Below are positions 7,693 through 16,687 of a stretch of DNA of 51,106 bases, one piece after another. The position numbers and the translations under genes are program-made. The stretch covers positions 1-51,106 of the forward strand of contig DKDP01000017.1 of the NCBI GenBank assembly GCA_002449395.1, given 5' to 3'. The stretch is from Ruminococcaceae bacterium UBA6845 (GTDB lineage Bacteria; Bacillota; Clostridia; Oscillospirales; Acutalibacteraceae). The notes beneath the pieces were generated by a model. The model searched no databases. It saw nothing but the letters and a program-made list of their open reading frames with translations, and was not told the origin of the DNA. Within the stretch, counting starts at the first letter, position 1; every line of letters starts with the position of its first letter.

Positions 7693-8194
7693 AAGCCTTC
7701 TTCCTTTCTGCCAAAAACAGCTCAATCTCAATCGCTGCCCACGCAATATAAATTATCGCCACTGCAACTTTCACCACAGTATAGCGTAAAAATTTCACAA
7801 CATAGCCAAGGTATGGAATAACCGCCTCCACCTTGCCGTATGCGTACTCTGCCGAGGTTTTGCCGACGTCGTTTTCCTTGTTGGCATCGCCCTTTGTTAC
7901 AAAGCTCTTTTCCCGATCGTCAATTCCGACAATTCTGTGAGTAAAGCTCTTCTTCTGCACGGGATCCGTGAACGTCACGATATCGCCGACATTGTAGTCC
8001 TCAAAATTCTTATAGCTTTTAACATAAATAAGACTGTTTGCTTTTATCGTTGGGGACATACTTCCCGTTTCGACAACAAACATATCCATCTTCATAATTT
8101 TCGGGACATAAACCACGCCGACCGCAACGATGGAAATACAGATCACAACCGCCGTCAGTAATATGTTAATCTTCTGTTTGCGAAGACTTTTCAT
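7685..8194 (-). CDS. SipW-like signal peptidase I
   Basis: This 169-residue protein shows the membrane helix at about 10-30, the catalytic TGSMSPTI motif (Ser45), FTHRIVGI (His86) and TKGDANKEND (Asp103), the full signature of SipW-type peptidases, and a C-terminal hydrophobic helix at about 127-150. Several ATGs lie close together at the 5' end; the one at 8194 is preferred because AAAAGG lies nine bases upstream. The gene overlaps both neighbours (a second peptidase upstream, a TasA-like gene downstream). This indicates tight co-expression. Confidence 0.9.
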   Translation of the reverse strand: MKSLRKQKINILLTAVVICISIVAVGVVYVPKIMKMDMFVVETGSMSPTIKANSLIYVKSYKNFEDYNVGDIVTFTDPVQKKSFTHRIVGIDDREKSFVTKGDANKENDVGKTSAEYAYGKVEAVIPYLGYVVKFLRYTVVKVAVAIIYIAWAAIEIELFLAERKKAYD

Positions 8195-8768
8195 CCTCTT
8201 CATCCTTTTGATCCGAGAACTTATATTCGGCAATCAGCTTTGCCAAATTCACAGCCTCACCCATTGTTATAAAAATCAGGGGTATGACTATAAAAATCAA
8301 GATAATTTTCGGATTTCTTAGTACACTCAAAACCGAACTGCCTACTGTGCCGATATTGACAATCACCTTGCCGATCAAGTCGATCTGATAAACCGCCGCC
8401 TCATCGACTGCATCGTTAGCGTCGCCCTTTGTCTTGAATATCTTTTCGCCGCTGTCGCTGTCATTTATTTCAACGATTCGGTGAGTATTGACCTTGCCTG
8501 AAATCGTCGTATCGTTAGAGTAAAAAGATATGACATCGCCGACCTTCAGCGAATCGGGTTTTACTTTAAATGTAATGACGATTCCGCCGACCGGGATCTC
8601 CGGCTCCATACTTCCCGTCTGCACCTGCAAAACACTGAATCCGAGAACACTCGGAACCTTGCCCGCCGAGGCATTGAGAACAGAGACGAAAACCGTCAGT
8701 CCGATTATAAATATCAGTGCGGAAAGCACCGCCATCACTCTTGAGAAAATCTTACCTGCTTTTTTCAT
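8166..8768 (-). CDS. SipW-like signal peptidase I
   Basis: This 200-residue protein has a first membrane helix at about 10-33, QTGSMEPEIPVG with catalytic Ser53, NTHRIVEI with His96, TKGDANDAVD with Asp116 and a second membrane helix at about 154-170. A very acidic C-terminal tail follows (QKDEEDEKSSQTED). The set is that of SipW-type enzymes. The start lies four bases after the stop of the upstream TasA-like gene with no good ribosome-binding site, so translation probably depends on coupling. It overlaps the next peptidase gene by 29 bases. Two adjacent, clearly different peptidases suggest different substrate preferences. Confidence 0.9.
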   Translation of the reverse strand: MKKAGKIFSRVMAVLSALIFIIGLTVFVSVLNASAGKVPSVLGFSVLQVQTGSMEPEIPVGGIVITFKVKPDSLKVGDVISFYSNDTTISGKVNTHRIVEINDSDSGEKIFKTKGDANDAVDEAAVYQIDLIGKVIVNIGTVGSSVLSVLRNPKIILIFIVIPLIFITMGEAVNLAKLIAEYKFSDQKDEEDEKSSQTED

Positions 8769-8771
8769 AAA

Positions 8772-9404
8772 TTATGCAACCGGCTGTATGTTGATCTTCA
8801 ATGAGCCGAGCGACGAGGACAAGCCCTGAATCGTCGTCGGGCTGTCTGCCGCAAGACCAATCTCGTAATAGATAACAAAAACGTCATTCTTTGCACTCTG
8901 ATATGAGGCAAGCGATCTTCCGTCAAATATCTTTCCGCCGGAGAGCTCGGACAATCTCATATAATCCGAACCGAACAGAAGCTGATCATCTCTGAAGGAT
9001 ACCGTTCCGTTGGCATTTTTTATCTTCGTCGCCTTGTAGACCGAATATTTTACCTGAACGGATTTTTTAAGATCGGCGTTCATATTCGAGGGAAGTCCCT
9101 CAATCGACATACCAAGTTTCAGCTTGTCGTCGGTTGCCGTTGTCATAATCATCTTATATTTTTTAAACGATCCCGAGGTCCAGTTTGTCAGCTCAATATC
9201 GCCGTAGAGCCGTGAGTAATTATTGGCATTGTCCGCAACGTAATACATAACGTTTGCATATGTCGGGGAAACAACCTCACTCTCGATCGACGAAACATAG
9301 TTGTCGCTTGAATTGCTGAACCACGCAAAGGAAACCGCTATAAGAGTCAGGGCCGATGCCACAGCTAATATTAAGTTTTTGACAAAGGTAAACTTTTTCT
9401 TCAT
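8772..9404 (-). CDS. TasA/camelysin-like exported protein with SipW-type signal peptide
   Basis: This 210-residue protein has the start MKKKFTFVKNLILAVASAL and AWF at 27-29 (VSFAWFSNSSD). The mature domain is Ser/Asn/Tyr-rich and strand-rich, and it ends in a short hydrophobic stretch (GLSSSLGSLKINIQPVA). AGAGGG precedes the ATG at a slightly long spacing of 11 bases. It lies 19 bases downstream of the giant GLUG protein gene and directly before two SipW-like peptidase genes. Surface or fibre protein is inferred; no sequence in it suggests an enzyme. Confidence 0.8.
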   Translation of the reverse strand: MKKKFTFVKNLILAVASALTLIAVSFAWFSNSSDNYVSSIESEVVSPTYANVMYYVADNANNYSRLYGDIELTNWTSGSFKKYKMIMTTATDDKLKLGMSIEGLPSNMNADLKKSVQVKYSVYKATKIKNANGTVSFRDDQLLFGSDYMRLSELSGGKIFDGRSLASYQSAKNDVFVIYYEIGLAADSPTTIQGLSSSLGSLKINIQPVA

Positions 9405-9423
9405 TGTAACATCAACCCTCTAC

Positions 9424-12400
9424 TTATTTACCGATAACGCTCCAGACAGATCTTACGCCCCAATCGGGTTCGGATCTGACAATTTCAAATGTAATATCCA
9501 CGGACTCGGATTTACCTGTCTTGATAAATCTGCCCTCACTGTCTGCATTCTTAACCTCAAGAGCGTTGCCGTCCGCATCCGTTGCCTTTACCTTATAGCC
9601 GTAGCCGATCGGGAGGCTGAGATCAACATAGATTCCGCCGTCCGTTACGCTGACGCCGTTAATCGTTCGGATTTCCGAACCGATCTTTGTAAAGAATCCG
9701 AATGAATTTGCACTGTCCTCCAGCTTGCTCTTCAGCATTACGCCGACGAGCTTTCCGTCAAGAGCCTTTGTGGAATCTACGATCGAATAGCTGACCGTAG
9801 CCGAGCCCTCACTTGCGGGATTTGCATATCTCGCTATTCTGTTATCCGTATCGCCGAAGTCCTTGTTCTTCATAAGAGTGATAACAAGTCCGTTCGTTCT
9901 GTCAACGCTTACGGCATTGGAATTTACCTGTGCCGCAATCTTGATGTCCGTATAATTCAATGCGGTTCCGACGTTCATACCGGAAACGTATTTGATTGTC
10001 ATAGCTGCAAATTCGACCGCTGTCGCAAATTTTGCCGAGCTCTCGGAAGATTTGAGCGAAGCTGGAATTGCGTAACCGTCGGTTGTAACAAATCCGCTGA
10101 GTGCGGCCGCCGAAAGATCCTTTGTCGAGAATGACCTCATTCCGCTCTCGGAACCGTCCGCAGCAGCGACCTGATTTCTCGAGGTTCTTCCGTCGAACAG
10201 AACATTCTCAGCCTTTGATGTATCGGCAAAACGTCCTGCGATATTGCCCGCTTTCTTCTCCGATGAAACGACCATATTGCCGAATACGGAATTGCTTACC
10301 GTTGAGTACTCCGCATCGCCTACAAGTCCGCCTGCATATCCGCCGACACTCACATATGCCGTTGATACGCAATTGTTTATCTGTGCATTGTATGCATCGC
10401 CTACAAGTCCGCCTGCGGCAATAACCTTTGAGCCGAGAACCCTGCCCGAGGTAATACAATTTTCAATCTTCGTTCCGTTAACTGCACGGCCTGCAATTAT
10501 ACCGGCATCCTGAACCTTGCCCGAAGCATTTACATCGGCAACAACCGCACAATTTTCAATAAGCGCTCCGTTAAGAGTGCCTGCAAGTGCGCCGAGCGTC
10601 AGGGACGAGTCGGAATCAATATCAAATCCGACGACGCCGAGATTCTTAACAGTTCCGCTGATTTCATCAAACAGCGAGGAGCCGCAGAAGTCATAAACCA
10701 CGTGATTTGCACCGTCAAGGATTCCGCCGAAGCTCTCTGCGGATTTCACGCCGCTGAGGTCGATATCCGCCGTGAGCTTGTAATAAACTCCGCTGTTTGT
10801 GCCGTTCTGCATCATTACCGCAAATTCATCGGCTGTACCTACCGTGTACGGATCAGCCTTTGTGCCCGAACCTGCAAGCAGTGACGAATAAGCAACCGGA
10901 ATTGCAATTTCAAGTCCGTCGTTATATTTGAACACGATCTTTGCGCCATCAATTGCACCGTCTGCACCAAGCGACGAATCCTCTGCATTATAAACCACAA
11001 CGCCGTTCGGATCAGACTCAACGGATTCAAGACCAAAGCTGTGTCCGCAAAGTTCAAACGACTTGTAAGTTCCCGTTCCTGCGGCAAGAACAATATCGCC
11101 GTCACCGAGGACCGTTCTTTCTCCGTCAAGGGTGATGAACGACTTCTCGGTTCCGCCGATCACGCATTTAGCTGCGCTGAGATCGGTTGCCGCAAAGCTC
11201 GTATTCTGGTAGGAGTTGAGCTCCTGAGTACCGAACACACTCTCGTTCGTATAGGATGAATAATATACATTTGAGAATATATCCGTCTTGTTTTTGTCAT
11301 TGTCGGAGAAAGTCTCCTTATCGGCTTTGGCAATCACTGCCGCCGAAATTTCTGCATTCGCCTTTGCCGTGACAACCGTATCGGAGATCAAAGCCGTTGC
11401 CGCCTTTGCAAGGTATCCGCTGTCCGAACCTACCTCGGCAATTATGCCTGCCGCAAGATCATCTCCGTTTACGGAACCGCTCACAAAGCAGTTACTTACG
11501 GATGTACCCGTCGGAGTTTCAAGAGAACCGATAACTCCGCCGCTGATTTTTCCGTTTACGGAAGCATTGATTTCCGCTCTCTGAATATTGACAGCCGAGC
11601 CGCTTCCGACAAGACCGCCCGCAACAGTGCCCGACTTAACAGATGCACCGTTGAGCTTGATATCGCTGATTCTTCCGCTGAAAGCTCCTGCAAAGCCGCC
11701 CGCTGTTTCGACGGTTGCCGAAGTAGCGAAGAGCGTTGTTGATGCGGAGGAATTGTTTATTGTAATTTTCTCTGCCGTGACGTTTTCGGCACGACCTACA
11801 ATGATTCCCGAAATGGAACCGAACTCGCTTGATGCTGCGGAAGAGCCGTTGACCGTAATATTTTTGATTACGGTGTTCTTTGCACTGCCGACAATTACAC
11901 CGGCATAGTTAAGACCCTCAACAACCGCATTGTTGATAACAAGATCCGAGATAACCGCACCGTCGGTCGCTCCGAAGAGACCGCCGAATGTGTTGCCCGA
12001 AAGTGCCAATCCGTTTATCGAATGGATCTTTCCGTTATAAAGACCCGTAAATGTTCCCTTAAATCCCGACTCGGCACTGCCGATAGTTACAACGCCGTTG
12101 CCGACATTATAGAATCCGCCGCCGAACTCAAAATCGGACTTCTTAAAGCTGATATCCTGAGCAAGTGCAAAATACTTGCCCATACTGTCATAATAAGCAA
12201 CCGACTCAAGGTCGTATGCATTTGAAATCAAATACGGTGATTCGCTTGTGCCATCACCCTTAAGCGGAGTACGCACATCGGACTTTATCGCAAAATGTAC
12301 AGGAATACGCACATCGGAATCCGAATCAAGGACATAGTATGCCACAATCGAAATATCAGCCATATGATTAGCCTTGAGGATGAGCTTGTCGGCGGTCGAA

Positions 12401-15400
12401 GAAACAACCGTAATTCTTTCCTCGGCTTCAGAAGTCCAGCCTGTTTCCGAATCAAATGTATAGCCCTTGACATTCGGAAGATTTGAGAGAGTGACCTCTG
12501 TTTCGCCGAATGTTGAAAGAGTGCCGACCGACGGAACAATTGAAGCTCCGTTGGGCTTATCCATATCGTTAATCGACTTTGCCGCTATGCCTGCGGAAGT
12601 ACCGAAAGCGCCGACTCCGCCGAAATATGTTGAAATAACCGTTCCTTTTACAACGGAATCAATGTTATCGGAGTTGACTGTTTTGTCATTCTCGATCGAG
12701 CCGATAACAACACCTGCGTTCTCATTCTTGCTGTCGGTTATAATCTGAGCCGCACAAACACAGTCCGCAATTACCGCATTAAGTCCGTTGTAATTGCCGA
12801 TGCCCTTTACAACACCGACCAAGCCGCCGACCGAAGCATTTGCACTTACCGATCCGAGAATTTTTACATTCTTGAACTGTACATTATTCAGCGCCGACGC
12901 ACTGAGTTTTCCGACAAGTCCTGCAAACGCAACCGCATCGGCGGAGGAGATTTCCTCAACCTTTGCGAACGACTTTATGTTATTTGCAACAAGTGAGCTT
13001 TCCTCACCTGTGATGTCGCCGATAACGCCTGCCGCAACAGATGTAGACGAAACCGTCGTTTCCCCGTCAACAGTACAATTTTCAATAATTACCGCACTGC
13101 CCGAATTGTGAACAGCAAGAACACCTGCTGAAACCGTGTTCACCTTTTCTGAAACAACCCTTGTGCCGCAGACATTTACGTTTTTAATTGTAAGACCTGT
13201 ATCGGCAAACGTCCTGCCGACAACCGCCGACGCAATGCCGGCTTTAACGGTTACATTTCTGACCTCGGCGCCGTCAATCTGCGAACCGAAGCCCGATGCG
13301 ATTCCGCCCGCAACAAAAGCGGCTGAATCGGAGACCGTAGAAATCTTTGTGTTGCTAACCTTAATCTCAGAAAGGGAGCTTTCACCCTTACCTGCCGCAA
13401 CGCCCGATACCTCGGACACGCCTTTGATGTCGGACTCAGCTACAACAGCGGATTTAACTGCAAGTTTGCCGTCCATCAGACCGATCACACCTGCGACATA
13501 CTCTGCCCCGCTGAGATTTACTTTTTCAATATTTATATCGGCAACATTTCCGCCGCAAGCCGCATAGCCTGCAAACGCACCGACGTAGTTTGCTTTCGAA
13601 TTAACGGAACTGTCCGTTACGCTGATTCCGCTTGCGATAAGTGAACCCGAATCAACGGAACCGACAATCAATCCCGAATAAATTCCGTCTGCCGAAACCT
13701 TGCTGTTTGTAACGGTAATATTCTCGAGCTTTGTGCTGCCGATAATCTGACCTGCAAGAACAGCCGCATAGATACCCTTTGCGCTAACATCCGCAGAAGA
13801 AATTACAAGATTCTTAATCTCCGCATTATTAAGTGATGCAAAGAGACCGACCTTTGATGTGCCGTTAATCCTGAGATTTGATATTGTGTGACCGTTTCCG
13901 TTAAATTTGCCGCTGAACGGAATGAGTGTTCCGCCGATCGGTGCAAAAGAGGTGATCACCGACATATCAATATCCGACTCAACAACAAAGCTCGCTTTAT
14001 TAAGCTCGGAGATGTTTTCGCTGATATATGCAAGATCATATGCAGTTGCAACAATATAATTGCCGGCACTGTCCTTTTCAAGTCCGTTTGAAACCTTAAC
14101 GGTTGTGTAAAGACCTGTCTTTTTATTAGTAACTGTTACGGCACAGCCCTTTACGGTAACAACACCTGCCGCACGGCTGACTTTGAGGACAACCGAGCCG
14201 TTCTCAACCGCAACACTTGCCGAAAGCAGTGACGAATCACAGCTTACGGAGTAATCGGATAAAACCGAATTAATCATAGCCTTGACCGACGGCAAATCTG
14301 CGGCGAACTTTCCGCCGTTGCCTGTAAAGAAAGCAACCTCGCCGTCATTGAATGACCACTCACTGAACTGAGCCTTGTCGATAAAGCTGTACTTTGCAAA
14401 ATCGACGGCAGTCTGAGTGCCTTTACTCATATATATATCGGAAACATTCGCTTTCTTTGCCGTAATATCGGCGATGAACGAATACTTTCCTGCATCATTT
14501 TTGCCTGAAACATAGCAATCGGAGATGCTGACGTTTTCAGTCTTAATTGATCCGATAAAGCCTGCGGCATTCGCAGCTTTCTTCGACGAACCGATGTTTG
14601 CACTGGCACCGCTGTTGGTGATAACGGTACCGCTGCCGACAATCGAACCTGCGAGTGCACCGAAATTCGTTGTGTCTGCGGCAATAACAACATCCGCCTT
14701 GACACGGCAATCGTTGAGCTTGCTCTCACCCGCAACCGTGCTGAACATCACGCCCGAATTCGCACCCGAGGCACTGAACTTTGCACCGCTTGTAACGCTG
14801 ACACCGACATTGCTGATTTCTGCTCCGACAGCCCTGCCGAGCAGAGCCGAAGAGATGTCTGTTTTTGCAATAAAGTTTACATTTTTAAGTGTACCGCAAA
14901 GCTCGGTGAATACCGGTGCGGCAACATTGACCGTATGACCGTTACCGTTGAACGTTCCGTTAAATGCAAATGCGGAAACATTCACAGAAATATCCTTATC
15001 GAGCTCGGCATAGATTCCGTGTGCATATCGGAGCATATTAAACTCCGAGGAATTTGTGATTGTAAGCGGAGCGGAAGAAGTTCCGTTTCCGTTCGTCTTT
15101 GCCGAAACGACAAGGATCGGCATATTGAAATTCTGAGTAACCTTAAGATTTCCCGTTCCGACTGATGACGGAAGTGAAAATTCTGCGACATAGTTAAGTC
15201 TGCCGACTGTATCGGCAGTTACGCCCTTAATCGTTGCCGAATTTGAATCGGAGGAAAGGACAAGTCCGTCGCCCGACTTTGAGAATTCGCTATTAACGGC
15301 AAAGCTCGCCTTGCCCCAAGATGCCGAAAGTTCGGAGGCGTATACCGTTGCCGTTTCGCCGACCTTAACTGTTTTGAAGCGAAGTGAATCTATATCGTCT

Positions 15401-16602
15401 ATGTCCGCACCGTAGTCGATTACGGAATTTGATCTTGCGCTGACGGCACTCGACCAGTAGCAGTCAACGAGCATATCCTTTGTCGCACCCGATCCGACAA
15501 TTCCGTTGCCCGATGCCGAGCAATTAAGCGCAACAAGCACGTAGTTATTTACAAACTTTGCACTCTTTGCCGCAGTACCTGCGATGCCGCCGACCGTATC
15601 AGTTGATTTTCCTCCGGTGACATTACCCGAAGCGAAGCTGTTTGACACAGTGCCCGAGGTCGATCCGACGATGCCGCCGTAAACGGTCTTACCCGAAAGC
15701 GATGAATTGATAAACTCGCCAATATTGATTGCGGATGCGCCGGTTATCTTTCCGCTGTTGCTTCCCGCGACAGCACCGATGATACCGTTTCCGCTGATTG
15801 TATGTGACATTGCAGATGCGCCGCCGGCATTCGTTTGAGTTCCGACGACCTTAACCTTGCTGACAGTTCCTTTGTTTACAGCAACGGCAAGACCTGCGTT
15901 CGCAACATTTTTCATTGTGAGAACAGATTTAACAATTGAGCAATCGGAAATTGTTCCGTCGTTCTCCGCCGCAAGAATTGCGCTGTTTCCTGCATCTGTA
16001 TTTATGCTCATCACGCTGTTTTCAACGGTGAGATTTTTAATTGTCGATCTTGAATTGATATATCCGAACAGAGCAAAGTTTTCACCCCTGTCGAAAGCAA
16101 CATTCAGTCCCTTGAGCTTGTGTCCGTTGCCGTCGAGGACGAAAAAGACATTCTTTGAGGATGCGCTGAGATTCTTGCTTACTGAAATCAGCGAGCCTGC
16201 ATAGACCGAATTTGAGGTGAATTTATCTGCACTTATATCGGAAAGATCAATATCGTTTGTAAGCACAAAATATTTATTTGCGCTTGTTGTGAGATTGATC
16301 TTGTCCTGCATTTTGAGGAGATCGTCAACGTCGGAGATTCTGTAAGGATCGGCAACGGTGCCGCTTCCCTTTTCCTCTGTTGTGAGCGTTCCGCCCTCGG
16401 TTGCTACCGTTGTTGTCGAAATCGCTCCGCCCTCCTGCGAAACAGTCGTGGATCCTTTTTCAGTGGTGGCAGAGACTGTGGTTGATGTGCCGGATACACT
16501 ACCCTCGTTGACAGCCAACGACGATGCTATTCCGGTTGATGACAGCAACATTGCAACGCTGAGCAACGTCACCGCAACCCTTTCTAATCTCCTTTTAATC
16601 AT
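9424..16602 (-). CDS. Giant surface protein with GLUG-type repeats (2392 residues)
   Basis: The signal peptide MIKRRLERVAVTLLSVAMLL is followed by a Thr/Ser-rich linker and five large modules. The module heads resemble 'GxGTxxxPYxI...D': G-S-G-T-V-A-D-P-Y near residue 80, then near 502, 839, 1445 and 1910, each followed by a YF-L--DIDLS segment. Between them run many GLUG-like units (for example GGIVGSTSGTVSNSFASG and AGGLVGDAEYSTVSNSV), which are expected to form a right-handed beta-helix rod. GGAGG lies seven bases before the ATG at 16602. No LPxTG motif or membrane helix is visible at the C-terminus (...WGVRSVWSVIGK), so anchoring must work another way. An adhesin or stalk of the surface apparatus is likely. 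Confidence 0.87.
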   Translation of the reverse strand: MIKRRLERVAVTLLSVAMLLSSTGIASSLAVNEGSVSGTSTTVSATTEKGSTTVSQEGGAISTTTVATEGGTLTTEEKGSGTVADPYRISDVDDLLKMQDKINLTTSANKYFVLTNDIDLSDISADKFTSNSVYAGSLISVSKNLSASSKNVFFVLDGNGHKLKGLNVAFDRGENFALFGYINSRSTIKNLTVENSVMSINTDAGNSAILAAENDGTISDCSIVKSVLTMKNVANAGLAVAVNKGTVSKVKVVGTQTNAGGASAMSHTISGNGIIGAVAGSNSGKITGASAINIGEFINSSLSGKTVYGGIVGSTSGTVSNSFASGNVTGGKSTDTVGGIAGTAAKSAKFVNNYVLVALNCSASGNGIVGSGATKDMLVDCYWSSAVSARSNSVIDYGADIDDIDSLRFKTVKVGETATVYASELSASWGKASFAVNSEFSKSGDGLVLSSDSNSATIKGVTADTVGRLNYVAEFSLPSSVGTGNLKVTQNFNMPILVVSAKTNGNGTSSAPLTITNSSEFNMLRYAHGIYAELDKDISVNVSAFAFNGTFNGNGHTVNVAAPVFTELCGTLKNVNFIAKTDISSALLGRAVGAEISNVGVSVTSGAKFSASGANSGVMFSTVAGESKLNDCRVKADVVIAADTTNFGALAGSIVGSGTVITNSGASANIGSSKKAANAAGFIGSIKTENVSISDCYVSGKNDAGKYSFIADITAKKANVSDIYMSKGTQTAVDFAKYSFIDKAQFSEWSFNDGEVAFFTGNGGKFAADLPSVKAMINSVLSDYSVSCDSSLLSASVAVENGSVVLKVSRAAGVVTVKGCAVTVTNKKTGLYTTVKVSNGLEKDSAGNYIVATAYDLAYISENISELNKASFVVESDIDMSVITSFAPIGGTLIPFSGKFNGNGHTISNLRINGTSKVGLFASLNNAEIKNLVISSADVSAKGIYAAVLAGQIIGSTKLENITVTNSKVSADGIYSGLIVGSVDSGSLIASGISVTDSSVNSKANYVGAFAGYAACGGNVADINIEKVNLSGAEYVAGVIGLMDGKLAVKSAVVAESDIKGVSEVSGVAAGKGESSLSEIKVSNTKISTVSDSAAFVAGGIASGFGSQIDGAEVRNVTVKAGIASAVVGRTFADTGLTIKNVNVCGTRVVSEKVNTVSAGVLAVHNSGSAVIIENCTVDGETTVSSTSVAAGVIGDITGEESSLVANNIKSFAKVEEISSADAVAFAGLVGKLSASALNNVQFKNVKILGSVSANASVGGLVGVVKGIGNYNGLNAVIADCVCAAQIITDSKNENAGVVIGSIENDKTVNSDNIDSVVKGTVISTYFGGVGAFGTSAGIAAKSINDMDKPNGASIVPSVGTLSTFGETEVTLSNLPNVKGYTFDSETGWTSEAEERITVVSSTADKLILKANHMADISIVAYYVLDSDSDVRIPVHFAIKSDVRTPLKGDGTSESPYLISNAYDLESVAYYDSMGKYFALAQDISFKKSDFEFGGGFYNVGNGVVTIGSAESGFKGTFTGLYNGKIHSINGLALSGNTFGGLFGATDGAVISDLVINNAVVEGLNYAGVIVGSAKNTVIKNITVNGSSAASSEFGSISGIIVGRAENVTAEKITINNSSASTTLFATSATVETAGGFAGAFSGRISDIKLNGASVKSGTVAGGLVGSGSAVNIQRAEINASVNGKISGGVIGSLETPTGTSVSNCFVSGSVNGDDLAAGIIAEVGSDSGYLAKAATALISDTVVTAKANAEISAAVIAKADKETFSDNDKNKTDIFSNVYYSSYTNESVFGTQELNSYQNTSFAATDLSAAKCVIGGTEKSFITLDGERTVLGDGDIVLAAGTGTYKSFELCGHSFGLESVESDPNGVVVYNAEDSSLGADGAIDGAKIVFKYNDGLEIAIPVAYSSLLAGSGTKADPYTVGTADEFAVMMQNGTNSGVYYKLTADIDLSGVKSAESFGGILDGANHVVYDFCGSSLFDEISGTVKNLGVVGFDIDSDSSLTLGALAGTLNGALIENCAVVADVNASGKVQDAGIIAGRAVNGTKIENCITSGRVLGSKVIAAGGLVGDAYNAQINNCVSTAYVSVGGYAGGLVGDAEYSTVSNSVFGNMVVSSEKKAGNIAGRFADTSKAENVLFDGRTSRNQVAAADGSESGMRSFSTKDLSAAALSGFVTTDGYAIPASLKSSESSAKFATAVEFAAMTIKYVSGMNVGTALNYTDIKIAAQVNSNAVSVDRTNGLVITLMKNKDFGDTDNRIARYANPASEGSATVSYSIVDSTKALDGKLVGVMLKSKLEDSANSFGFFTKIGSEIRTINGVSVTDGGIYVDLSLPIGYGYKVKATDADGNALEVKNADSEGRFIKTGKSESVDITFEIVRSEPDWGVRSVWSVIGK

Positions 16603-16687
16603 AGTAAAACCTCCACTGTTTCCGATATGCCGACTCCACGCTATCCGCACATCGACAGAACATTGTATCTGATTATCTTAACGTATA

